From NCBI GenBank assembly GCA_013396755.1, contig VWZF01003613.1:658548-722547 (forward strand): a stretch of 64,000 nucleotides of DNA, written 5' to 3'. A model generated the notes under the pieces. The model was not told where the DNA came from and did no database searches. It saw only the letters and a program-made list of their open reading frames with translations. The translations under genes were made by a program, and so were the position numbers. Position 1 is the first letter of the stretch, and each line of letters opens with the position of its first letter. Positions 51,601 to 64,000 of the stretch are shown here, piece after piece. Origin of the DNA: Sclerurus mexicanus (lineage: Eukaryota > Chordata > Aves > Passeriformes > Furnariidae).

Positions 51601-54600
51601 TGGCTTGCCCTGCTGAGTTTTTTAGGGTTTTTGTTCTGGAAACTTCTTATCTTGTCTGAAGAAGTAAGATCACAAAATATCCCGAAGGTCTCCAGTTGCT
51701 TTTTAAGTCAGTGTGCACATTTTGTAGGATTGCTAATGAGGTAGAACTCCATTAGAAGGGTTGTCTGGCAGATCCTGCCTCTTAAGATTGCTTTCAGTGA
51801 GAACCTCTAGTGCTACTCAGTCTGCTTTCCTGGGACTGTCCTTCCATGCTTGAGATTAGCTCATGAATATTTATTTTCATATTGTACTTTGAATTTGCTA
51901 TGTTACGATATTATCTGAAAAGATGTTAGATCTTCTTGGACTGGCTTTCACTTTTGGAGTTCTATTTCTACCTCTTAATAAATCAAAGATTCTTTTATGA
52001 AGAAAGAAAAAACTGCACACCATTTTGTCAGAGAATATGACTCCATGCTCAGTTGCAGGTAGAGTATTTTTTCCAGCAATTCTCTTCCAAGTGATGGCTA
52101 AGTGACTGAAAATTATCATTCTCTCTTATTACAGCTGTCTTTTGTCAGACAGTCACCAGTAGTGGGCCACATGCATTAACAGCACTAATTCAGCTACAGA
52201 ACTGAAAAAAAACCTTCAGATTTTACAGTCCCATGAGAAGGGCATCTAATGGCAACAAGTTCTGGAGTGCAGGTAGCACCTTTTTGAGACAGCTTGTAGA
52301 GAACCTCGCAGTGACTGAAGACTGCATGTATCATCATAATCTTTACAATAAATTGAAACATTGCATTATTAGCTAGTTTAGGACAATTCATATCATACTG
52401 TCTTTATATTCACAGTTTATGAGGGGAAAACACCTTTGTCATGTTATGTTTTGAGAAACAACTGTATTTTTAGGAGTTTTGAGAAGTAACAGTATTTTTA
52501 AGGGTTCGGCTTTTTCCTCTGAAACATATCATGTGTAAAATTTGTGTTAAATTTCTTTATCTAACGTATGTGGAGCTGTTGCTTTCTTTGTCAAGGTTCA
52601 GTTGCTTAAGTTACTATCCTGGGGAGTTAGCTGTTTTTTACTCTGATGCATAGGTTCACATCCATTATATCTCCTGCTGACCTTTTGCTGGTTTATCCCA
52701 TTAGCTTTGTTACCAGGAGATGATCTTAGGTTTCTCCCACTGTCCTCATGACCTATTAAATACTTTTGCTGTTATGTTTGTCAGAACCATACCATTTACT
52801 GTCTTTTCTTTTTTCTCTTTTTTTTTTGTCTGAAGATTCTCTCTTGAGTACAAAAAAAAAGTAAATTTCTTGTATTAAAATTTAGAAAAGTTGTTGCTGA
52901 AGGCCTTGAAGGAGGTACTTCCTCAAACTGCAACCATAAAACTCCTTTTTTGCCACATTCCCCAGACTGCTCACCTCTTTCATTTTCCTACAGCATTTTT
53001 GTATTATTTTTTTCTCATAACTGATTCTCTTTCATATTATTTAAGTTGTCAGAAGTCCTGTTTTTAGTTTGCCCTTGGTGTTCTTTCAGCAGATCTCCTC
53101 TATTTGGTGTCTGCACCTTATTTTTCTGTAAGGTTTTGTTGTGGGGTTTTTTCTGGCCTTTAATATTCTGTTACTCATCTTCAGTCACAGATACGTAACT
53201 TTCAGTCCTGGTCCCTTACCCAATGCACTTTGGTCCTTTGCCATTTTGTGTGTTTATTACTGCTTTCAGCTTGGAGTGCCTTTGGCATTCTCCTATCTTC
53301 AGAAACGTCCTTTTAAGACAATGGATGTCTGGTTTCACACTGCTTTTGAGAGTTTTCTCTGTAAGTCTGACATGATATTATCTGTTTTATTTCTACAAAC
53401 TCCGGTATTCAGTGAAAATCCTTGCAAGTTCATTTTCTCTCACTGAGCTTGGTATTTTCAGTTCATAGCAAAAAGTGACTGTTCCATGGAAGTACTGACG
53501 TCTTTCTGTGGTTCTCATTGCCCTTGCTGTTTGTGCAGGCATTGAGGCTCAAGGTGTCAGTACATGAATGCATCATGGCTTTACAAGAAGTGGTTTCATT
53601 AGGCAAGGAAGAGCTTTTCCAATGGCCAAAGATGCCAAGTTGTCTGTTGCAAAGAGCCTGGGTTTTTGAAATGCTAAATAGCACTGAAAGCATCACCACA
53701 TCAAAAGGGGAGTGCTGTAGTAATAATCATACAAAATTAGCAACAACCCTGCTTGAGAGGAGCAGTTTTTAGTAACTGTAAGCCAGGGAAGACACAACAA
53801 TCTTTTTTGAATTAACATGCTAGAAATCTTACTACTGGGACTAAAAATGTAGACAAAAAGTACTTAAAACAATGAACAGCCTTATACAAACCATCTGTTC
53901 TCATTGATGCACTGAGCTGTGATTTTGGACTGCCCATTTTGTGCTTACTTCAATTTCCTTAACTTTTTAAGAAAGTGGTTTTTTTCAACTGCTTTAGTTT
54001 CTGAGCTTTTGCTCTTCTGGTTTGAGATAGTTTCTTAGGTTTGGCTGACTTGTGTCAGCTTCTGCTTTTGCTCTTGCAGTATTGTCTCAACTGTATCTGA
54101 TATACCTGTGACAAGCTTTGCCTTTTATCTTTTTAAAATTAAATGAATGTGCAGAATACAGCCATGTATACTTGATACATTTTTAATTAGTCTATGCACT
54201 GAGTGGTTACTTTGCAGTTTCCTGGAGATAAAGATTGCTTTATTAATTAGAATTTACGTTCTTAATTAAAATGTTGTTCTATACCACTGCTCTGCATTTA
54301 GTTCACTGGAAAGAATATTGAGGTGTGATTTTTTTTTTTTTTAAATTTTGGAATAATTTCAAAGTATCACCTTGCACAGACTTTTAATACTTTACTCTTT
54401 CAAATCAGGATTTTTGATGTCAGAGTTCAGAAACAAATTACGCTTGAACTTATGTAGTCAAAACTGGTTCTGCAATGTATATTGCACATAAAGCATTCAC
54501 CTTGTCTGTAATTGTTCTCTACTTACAATAATTGACTTGAACTTTACAGTACTAAGAAGTGTCATCTTGTTTTTCTTCTACTATCTTTTAAAAAGAAACA

Positions 54601-55095
54601 ATAGGTAATTTAAATCTATTATATTAGATTGTCAGAAGTGATCATGACAGGTATTAATTTCATCTGTAAAAATTACAGATTAAATTTCTTTATTATCAAT
54701 TTTCCAGCCGTTATTTGGTTGCAGAAGCTGTGTGAAGATAAAAGTTTAATAAGCTTAGTTACTGGAACTGTTGACAATGCTTTTATAGCTGTGTCATAAG
54801 ATAAGATTTAATAAAACTATTTTATTCAGAGATCTCTCTGGAACTTAGTACCTTGAGAATTAAGCTTGTACTGCTATATTTTCTGGGTGAAACAGTTTTT
54901 ATAGTATACGTTGGACAAATAACTCTGAAAAGTTACAGGATTTGTTAAAATGTATTCTTCATGTAGATTGTTGATTTTTGTTTCTTTTTTCCTAGATATT
55001 CATCTTTAGAGGTTAAAAAGCTTATTTCAGCCTGAGTTTTTGTATCTCTGTATCTGTACAGATTGCTTCTCCTTCATCATCTGGTGTAACTTACT

Positions 55096-55138
55096 TGCAT
55101 ATATATGTGTATATATTGCTTCTATATTTATATATGCA
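55096..55138. repeat. TA-rich tract with 10-bp inverted repeat
   Basis: The arms tgcatatata (55096-55105) and tatatatgca (55129-55138) are reverse complements within a TA/TG-rich tract. This is probably a by-product of the simple-sequence composition. Confidence 0.7.
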
Positions 55139-58100
55139 CACATGTATGAATAAAAATACACAAATACAGAAGGTAAAGTGGTCCATCAGGATACCTGAAT
55201 TATGACTGATGATTTTAAATGTTATTTCTCTGTCAACTGATTACGTGAAGAAGTGAGGTTTTGGGTTGTTTTCTTTTGCAGTTTTTGCACAAGTAAGGCC
55301 CATTTGTATGTATGGTTTCTTTAACAAAATCACAAACCAATGCAGTGTTGGTGCATTACTTTTATGTTCTGCATGCATCTCCATCATTTATTTATGGACT
55401 TCATTTCCATAATAACTGCCTTTTCCAATGTTAAGAATATAACAGTTAATAGGATCTTATGCCTGTATATATGAAATTTTGTATCTTTAATTAAAAATAC
55501 TGTATTGATTTGTTTTGTAGAAGATACACTTCAAAAAGTGTTTTATAGCAGATGTTTCATGTTACTGTCAAATGATATGTATGTAATATTTTCCTCTATA
55601 TTTCTGGTCAAATCTGTTTGGCTTTAAACATTGTCATCTGCCTTTGTGAACAGCTGCGGAAATTGCTGAAAATGGATGTCGTAACAAGTTAGTTATATAA
55701 AAAAGCATAATTCTTCAATTAAGTTGCCTTCTAAATGTGTGCAACATTTCTATGCCTTGTGCTAATTTTTGCATATATGCTTGTATTTGTATAGTAGTTT
55801 GTCTGTATATGTGTATTCAGGTGTTTACAATTAATTTATATAGACCAGAAGCACCAATTTCATATCTTGCCATTAATTATATGTGCCTGAGGTGTTCAGC
55901 TGATGTCTTTAGTCTTGCACAGCTTCACAGTGTTGTCGGTATTGGCAATACAACTATTTCAGGTAGTAAGTGCTACTATATTTTAAAAATAATTCTATTA
56001 TTATTATTCTGATATTATGAATTTACATTGAATCATTAAAAAAAAAATAAATCTCGTTCCAGATAAGTAACATCTCAAAGCCTAAAATTATATTTAAATG
56101 AAGTAATAGATGGTTACATCTTGAGCCAGTTGGCCTTTTGTGGATAACCTAAGTTACAACTACGGCTTGCAAATACGGCAAAGGCAGCTTGACCAGTCTT
56201 GTAGTCATATGCAATGAGTTCTATTAGCTCTATATTAAAAGCTGTTTTTCAGAGATGACACTGGAAACCATTAGCAATCTAGAAGATTGTGGGAAGTTAA
56301 GTCTGTGTATTCCTATCAGCTCCATTTTGTTTTCCAGTAAGAATTCAATGACAAGGTTAAATGATGCTCCAGAAGACATGTTGAGCGTTGTCAGTTGTTC
56401 AAATATTTTGAAAATTCTTGCCCTGTACGCCTGAAAGAAATGGATCTGTGTGCTTAATTTAACAAAATAGATGGTATCAACTAATAAACTACTTAGTTAT
56501 TGTCAAAACATCTGTAAATTACTCAAAATGTAACACAGCAGCAACTGACCACCAAGACCTTATGCCTGTCACAGACTTTTTAACAGATGTCACCAGAGAA
56601 TCCAATAGTAATGTCATTAGTGGGTTTCAATTTGAAATATACAGTAATATAGGGTGCTGTAGAAAAGCAGATATTTTGAGAAATCCATGATAATGGGAAA
56701 TAAATTTTCACTAAAATGCATTAGGAGATTCCTTTTGACTTTATATTTCTAATCACTTTCCAGAGTATGAAGTTTCTCACATATGCTGTGGTGTTGATAA
56801 TTTTCTCTGTGGCTACTGGAAAGATGATTTCACAATATATTACATTTGTATACTTGCATGCATTTTAGTCATGAAGTATTTATGATATTCTTACTTAGGC
56901 TAGGATATTTTGAGAAGGACTATGTATATAAAGTGTGGGTTTATGAGGGAGATATTCTTTGTTACTACCATTAGCAAGCTATTGCATCATTTAAATTCTT
57001 CATAACTTTATTAAGTTTCAGATTAAAAATATTGCTCATACTTGAAAACATTTCTTCACTTTTCTGATGATATGGAAAGCCTGTTAATTAGGAGCAAATA
57101 TCCAGATAAAGGTCTGTTTTAAAATCAGTTCTGATAAGAAATAAACTAGAACACGTGACTATTGTGTTCTTAAATTGTTTAATAAGTTTAAGTGACTGGA
57201 TCTTACAAAACTAGAAGATAGAGAGATTGACATGGCAATTTTCTTATTCTTTTATTTTTCACTTAAGTAAAAGGAGTGGGGATAGATATAAAGATCTTCT
57301 CCAGTATTCTCTATGTTCCTTTCCCTTAGGAAAGCTGAATAGGATCTGCTTATCACTACTGATTCCTGGGTTATTTTTGTATATTATGAATGTAAGTATA
57401 AACAGATTTGAAAACATAAGAAGAGACACAGTAGAGATGACAACTCTTATTCTGGAGTGATATAATTTATTATAATGTAGAAACCTATTTTACTGTACAA
57501 AGTCAAAATAGTTGATGGCAAAACCGGACAAAGGGAAATGGTTGAAGCAAATTATTGCATGATCTTGGGTTTGTTTTTTTTTAAAAATGCAGTGAAAAGC
57601 TGGTTATAATTTTGAATAATAATAATTGTCGTTCAGGTCCACTGGCATCTGCACAAATGCAATTGTTAACTGCCTAATGATATATATTTGCATAGTAATA
57701 GACTAGCTATTCTTGCTTAATTTTCTATACAAGAATGGTTATTGCTATTTCTATTCTAGCTTGTCAATTAAAATTCAGAATGATTTCTGCTACCTATAGG
57801 AGTCAGTATTGTTTGTTTGTCTTATTTTATAGTTTGCCCTGTGCTTTAATTTTCACTCTTCATTTTTCGTTTGCAATTTGTGATATAGTTGGCTAATGTT
57901 ACAAATTGAAGATAGCATAGATCCCATTATACTGTTCTGAACCATATTTAAGCATTGATTCCAAAACAGCATTTATTTTGTAAGTCATCTGATATAATTC
58001 AAAATATAATAAAAGAATTTTGTAAACACAAGGGCTTGCATTTTTAAAAGTAGTTAACAATTTAAAGCTTTCTGATGTGCATTCAATCAGATAAACCACT

Positions 58101-58644
58101 TCCACATTAGTGGAAAATGTTTATAACTTGTATATATAAAGGCAGAGTCATGAAGTTTCATATGGGCAAGTACTTTTTACTCAGAAGCATCCTCCCATTA
58201 GTGTTGCTGCATACACACTGAATGTTCTTCAGTTTAAAGGTTTGATGCCATCAGAGACCACTATTTTAATTCTAGAGGCTCAGTGTCAGCCTCATGGGTC
58301 CATAACTGTTTTATCCGTAGCTTTGCATGGAAACGATACCAAACCCCTGTATCTTTCAGTTTTAGTAGTGTCAGACAACACAGTGCATTTTACATGACTG
58401 TAACTGAGTACCTCTCTGAAATGCCTGTGGACTACTACATGTGACATATGGAACAAAATTAGGGATTTGCACCCAGTTATTGAGCTAAGATCGTGTTGAG
58501 ATCAGAGTTGTGATGTGATGCCTCACTTGACTGAGTGCTGCAATGAGTGGAAACAGAACTGTGAACCAGGTCAGAGTTAGGGTGGCAAGTAATTTGTTTG
58601 TGTAAGAGTACAGCAGGGATGCCTGAACCTCTGCCTAGGGATGG

Positions 58645-59555
58645 ATAACGAACCAGATGAGAGTTTAGGAGGAGGATTAGCCAGCAGACAGACGTGAGTT
58701 GTGGGATTTTGCTACAGACACTAAACAGGGCTTTTTCAGACAACTGGAAGAAGCTTTATGTTTGTAGTCTGTGGTCTTCCTGGGGAACTTTACCATCTAC
58801 TTTACATATCTACTGGAGAGACAACACTGGATTGCAAAAGCAATCCAGGGAGTTCCCAAAGTGCATTGATGACAAATTACGAGCGCAGATGATTTAAACT
58901 GATGCTGTCCTGGGCCTTATACTTACAAAAAGAGAAGGACAGATCGGGGATCTGAATGCTGGGAGATGTTTTGGCTGCAATAACCATGAGATGGTGAAGT
59001 TCAAGATTCTGATGGAGGAAACAAGACAAAAAGCTGCACTGTCCTGGGCTGAAGGAGAGCATAATGGCCTTTTCAGAAATCTTGGAAGAATGCTATGACA
59101 GGTGATACAGGAGAGCTGGGGGATTTTCTGGGATCAGATCTACCAAGATCAAGAACAGTCCATCCTGATGTGCAGGAAATCAAGCAAAATGGCCCAAGGT
59201 CTAAACTCCTGACAAAACTCAAACATTAAAAGGAAGATAAAGGAGGGTAAAGCAGGGACAGGAAACGCAGAAGTAATATAAAGGCACTGTTCAAGCATGC
59301 AGAAGTAGGATTATTAAGGCCAAACCCTATCTGGAAGTGAATATGGTAAGGTGTGTAAAGGGCAGGAAGGTCTTCCACAGTACAACAGCAACAGGAGGGC
59401 AGGTAGGGAAAATGATGGCTCTTTGCTGTATGGAGTAGGAAACCTTGTGACATAGAACATGCACAAAATTGAGGTATTCAGTGTCCTCTTTGCCTTGGTC
59501 TTGCTAGTAACATTTGCCTACAGGAATCCCAGAGCCCTTGAGAGAAATTAGACAA
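58645..59555 (+). mobile_element. CR1 retrotransposon, internal (endonuclease to pre-RT) fragment lacking its 3' end
   Basis: This is about 900 bp of CR1 ORF2 in sense orientation. Matches run in order from the endonuclease region ('acgaaccagatgagag', 'tactggagagacaacactgg', 'gtgcattgatgacaaatta', 'ataaccatgagatggtgaag') through the linker ('gtccatcctgatgtgcagga', 'ctcctgacaaaactcaaaca') to 'caggaatcccagagcccttg' just before the RT domain. It then stops without RT, 3' UTR or the CR1 terminus. Numerous stops and indels show long decay. Loss of the 3' end is not the normal insertion product and implies a later deletion or rearrangement. Confidence 0.88.
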
Positions 59556-62500
59556 ATTAGATTGTGTAGAGGTTTTTAAAAAATCCTAGTTTTTGTTTAA
59601 ACAGGGGTGATCAGAAGTAATTTACTTGAGTGAATAGTGAAATCAAAATTTAGAGAGCAATTAATGGTAATCTATCAAGAGTTCAAAACTTGACTGTTCT
59701 AATTAGCTGATGCGACATTATATATTTCTTTGTTATGAGTTAGTGTTTTCTGTTAAAATATTGCATGGCATTATGTAACATTGTTCTTCAGCACAATTTC
59801 CTGAATATCTCTCTTGAATATGCACATGTCTTAATGGTGACTGTGGCTGAAATTTTTTTTGCATTTTTGACTTCTTAAATTTGAATGCAAATGTCTATAT
59901 TTTAATGCTCATTAATTAATTGTGTGTGATGAGTAAATGCAGTCTGCTTTTAACTTGTGAAGAATTTTTTATAGAAAAGGAAAGGTTTATAAAATGTCTC
60001 ATTAGGACTAGGTTTTAGGCAGCTTAGTAACCCTTCAGTTTCCTGTAGTGTAAAAGATCTCAGTACACATGCAAATTATATTAATATTTCTTTTAAATAC
60101 AAGATGTACTAACATTAATTACAATAATTAGCAAATAAATTCAAATTCTCTTGTTACCTTAGCAAGTGACACAACCTGTTCACTTTTCCATTCCCATGGT
60201 GTTGCTTAGTATGCAGAAAAGACTTTAATATGCAAAATACATAATACACTTATTAAGCTTTAGTATAGGCCAGCTTATAATTTTTTTTTTCATATACTTT
60301 ATTGCTGTTCTTTTAGTTACTAGTTATGGATAGTTCTTCATGAGTTACTGTGATTTAGTGAAAGGAAGGGGAAATCACATTTACACACTGCCATGCTGTC
60401 ATTTAGATCTGGTAATCATGACAGCCTGATTTTCCAGTATTTTTTATCAAGAGCTGTTAGTGAACTGTGTGTGTCATTTTTATGCATATTTTGCATGGGG
60501 TTTACTTTTCATTCTGTAAATGTTGAGCACTGCAATTTTGAACTGTATCTTGGTAGTTAAGGAGAAATCACAGCACAAGAGATAAACGGTTTTGTTATTC
60601 TTTAGAATAAGGCTAGATATTAGTGAGTAGTACTTAGTCTCAGAGATATTTCCATTTAGTGATGTGCAAAGGATGATATTTTTAACACAAGTGCCTTTAG
60701 CACTCCTTGGGGAAAAGTGTTGAAACCTTATTAGGAATTGAGTTTTGTAAAGTACTTGGAGGAGGTTTTGTACTGACCTTAAGGGAGAAAACATTTGGAC
60801 AGATTAATCTGTTGATCTATATCCCTAACTGTTCATTGTCAGTAGAAATAATACCCAGATCAAGAACTAGATACCACAGAAAAGAACATATTGTGTCTTG
60901 AGGCTAAAATATAGACACTTATTTCTTTACTATATAATTAATACCAACATTGAGTTAAATAAATTCATTCTTCCATCTTAATTTCTTTGAAAGGTGTGAT
61001 GCAAAGTGAGTGGCAAAACTTAGGGCTTTTGTCTTTGAGGAGAGCTGTTAAGTAAAGCACAGATGGTGAACTCAAACATTCAAGTGACCAGCACTTCAAT
61101 AACACGGTGGAAAGACACCTGAAAGAGTCAGTGTGCTTCCCTGAAAAAATAATGCAGCATTTTGAAATTATCATAGAGGATATCAGTTTGAAAGACATAT
61201 TTTCCAGTAGCAAAAGTTAGTGCAAGCATCTTTATTGTCCAAAACAGAAGAAATAATTTTAAAAGTGTTTGAAGTACCTGATTATAAATTTTCAGTAATT
61301 ATTTTAGACATTTTTACCATGTGTATACATGGTGTGTTTTTTCACTCTCCTCTCAGTGAAAATATAAGTTCTGCTAGCATCTAGTTAAATGTCTCTGATA
61401 ACAGAAAACTAGTAGTTCTTGTAGATATTTTTAATAATAGCACACTTTTTATTGCTTTGATGATGCACTAGCATGTTTCATAAAGATTAAAACATGGAAT
61501 ATGCAACTCTTGGGGAATGCAGGCAGTTCCTGTTGTGAATTTTAAACAAAGTCCTTGGTGAAAAGATTTTATTTGTTTTATATTTTGAGAAAATTTTGAG
61601 GGGGTAACCTAGCTAGAAAAATTTGCTTTCTCTTTTCTTGTAAATTTTTTGTTATTTAAAAGCTTTAGTTTCAGGAGAGCAGCAGTGGACGCTTTCAGCA
61701 CTAGGGCTATATACACCACAGCTAGCTTTGAACTGCAGATTACAGATCTAATTACACAGCTTGTAACTGTGGAACTGCTTCTCTCTATTCTAAATTACTT
61801 TTCCTAACTTATTTGCATAATGTAATGCACGGAGATTTTGCCACTGAAACATAATATTCTCTGACACAGTTAGGACAGGCAATTAACCCTCCTAAGACTG
61901 TATTGCTGTCTTAAAACGTATTTGGTAAATGCTTACCAACTTCATTGGAGGGAAAAACATTCAGCAAGGTGTTATATGTCAATTTTTAGCTAGTGCTGGT
62001 TCTTCATAAACATTTGGTGATGTTCAGATATTACAAATAAACATTAACCTTAAGACTGGGCACCTCTAATTAGCTCCTACCGTGGTCTATTTTTTTAATT
62101 CACACTTGATATCTGTCTTCCTCTCACTGAGAAGTTCTTTTTATTGTCAACAATTTGTGTAAATCATCTTAAATGTATTCAGGCGTTGATATGTGATCAT
62201 GACATACATAAAAGTAGAGGAATTCAGGTGTGCATTATTACTTTAAGAACACTGGGAAGTAAATTTCATAAAGAAATGTGGTACACATCTGAAAATTAGA
62301 AATCTATAAGAAAGTATTCTGGGTAGAGGACAGTTACACAATGCTTGTTTTTTTAGTATTGTTTGCATAATAACATTTTAACATCCTGAATGAATGATTG
62401 CTATGGTGTGAGATATTGTCATACAAGTAGGCAGAAGTTCAGAGAAATCATTAATGAAGCTTTATCAGTTCTGTACCAAGCCTCTGCTAACTGAAAGCAG

Positions 62501-64000
62501 AAGCATATGTGCTCTATTGATTATACTCAAGAAATTTATTGAAACTTATTGACTACAATAGTTAAAATAGAGAGAGAAAAGGAACTTGAACCATAAAATT
62601 CTATGTGGTCCCAATTCATCTGTGTTCTAGTTCTTGAAGCATATATACTGAGTGTCTCTTACTATCAAAGTTTCTAAAGCTTCCAGAATTGTTTCTAAGC
62701 ATGTATTATGGCAGGCAGGAATCAGAACAGAATATTTTAGTTGTTTTTTAGGTTAAAAGCTGCAACTCTATTTTGAGGACTCTTGACGTTATCAGCAGCG
62801 TGAAGAAAATGTGAAAATGTTTCTCTCAAACATTTTCATTAGTGTTTGTATTGCTGTTAAATATTGTATCAGTGATCCTGCTGTTAACAGTGGCAATATT
62901 CCTGTGGGCTTTAAACTGTGAGCACTGCACAGTAGTTCTCTTTTGTTTGATTGGTTGCATTTTTTCCCCTCCTTCACTTTGCTGTGCCAGTCCTGTCACT
63001 CAGGACTACATTACTTCATTTCTGCCAAGAACACAATTTTTTCTAGAAAATCTAAATTTAGTTTATGTGCTTGTGCCTTAGGGCATTTTGGTCTTTCCTA
63101 GGATTCCTCATAGCTGTGCTTTTAATATCTGCATTTCTTGAACTCATATGTGTCTAATCTGGCATCTCTAGTAGATGACTGCAGGTATGTCCAGCTGTAC
63201 AATTACATTGTTAAATCTTCCATAATGCTGCATGCTACTTTTTGTCATTTTTTAGATTAATCCTCAAATTTGTCGTAATAAAATTTTCAAATATTTCATT
63301 TTCAAGTAAAATGACAGACTTGGAAAAAGGGTTCAGATTCTTTTCTACTGAGACAAGCTGGTTATTGAGTGATGTGTTTTCATGTTAATTGAAAGGAAAA
63401 TAATGCTATGCAGTCATTTTAGCCATTTGGTGGCCAAAATTCAGTTATAGAATATGCTTACACTTATATGTCTGTATAATATTCTGTAGCAAAGTGTCAG
63501 CTATTAGATTTTATTTTCCTGCAGAAGTTCATATTGAGTTTCTGATATTTCTGTATGACTAGTAAAAATAAGATATTAATGCTATTGCTTCATCCATCGG
63601 TGTGGACCTTTTATCACAGTTTCATCCCAAGAAAGATACTGGATCACATCTGCTTTAAAGGTAGAATTAAGGGCAGAGAAGAAACCTGAAAAATAAAAAT
63701 TATTTTTCTTCAAAGTCTTCAAAATAATATATTCTTACCTTTTTAGTGTTGCTTATGATTGTCTTAGCAGGACCAGGACATCATAGCAACAGCTGAATTC
63801 TGCGAATCAGTTCCTAATGGCTCTGCCTGGTTATGACTGGATCTAAGAGGGATTTTCCTCTCACTTAAGAGTTCCGGGAATGGACTTTCTCTACAAGCGT
63901 TGCAGTTACTGTTCATTTACATAATAATTGAAAGATTCTTCTAATTAGGGGCCTATTTTCTACTATCAGCTTTTGTGTGACTAGCAGTCTATGCTCTACT

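Larger units (their letters stand above)
48693..64000 (+). other. ASCC3: ASCC3 intron after exon E, 5' part (continues beyond window)
   Basis: At least 15,308 bp of intron. The segment expected next (VMVFVHARNATV in human ASCC3) was not seen in any frame, so the acceptor lies beyond the window. It contains one CR1 fragment (about 58.6-59.6 kb) and TA-rich tracts. The span from about 48.7 to 58.6 kb has no transposon I can recognise, and 59.6-64.0 kb likewise holds nothing identifiable. Confidence 0.88.

Noticed and set aside
53463..53772. Pair of opposing 78- and 84-codon frames after exon E
   Set aside because: Not similar to the next ASCC3 segment (VMVFVHARN…) or to any family I know.

Overview
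The window is AT-rich vertebrate genomic DNA, almost certainly avian. Two things support a bird: spliced exons of a conserved animal gene, and interspersed repeats dominated by CR1 non-LTR retrotransposons plus bird-type endogenous-retrovirus LTRs, with no Alu/B1-like SINEs or L1 recognised. Species cannot be resolved from what I can see.

Only one gene is supported: the plus-strand gene for ASCC3, the large two-cassette Ski2/Brr2-like helicase of the activating signal cointegrator complex. Five consecutive internal coding exons are present (4027-4227, 4684-4824, 35190-35354, 45510-45686, 48621-48692). All are phase 0 at both ends and flanked by AG/GT splice sites. Spliced together they encode 252 residues covering most of the first RecA domain of the N-terminal helicase cassette: motif I (APTGAGKT), Ia, the TGD segment, TPEKWD, motif II (DEVH), motif III (SAT), the FRPVPL linker and the start of RecA2. 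From memory this is about residues 466-717 of the roughly 2,200-residue human protein. The start codon, the N-terminal region, the rest of the first cassette, the second cassette and the stop all lie outside.

The other ~99% is intron: at least 4,026 bp before the first exon, then complete introns of 456, 30,365, 10,155 and 2,934 bp, then at least 15,308 bp after the last exon. Intron content: one antisense CR1 3' end at about 8.6 kb; ERV-derived LTR sequence at about 11.2-11.9 kb and 16.1-16.7 kb; sense CR1 remnants at about 18.7-19.9, 30.9-32.3, 39.45-39.65, 43.9-44.4 and 58.6-59.6 kb; a few microsatellites; and two clean short inverted repeats. All transposon copies are broken. The remaining intron sequence holds nothing I recognise.

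No CRISPR array, operon, RNA gene, second protein-coding gene or convincing novel system was found. The findings are therefore mostly modest: gene-structure features, transposon orientation and decay, and small structural elements.
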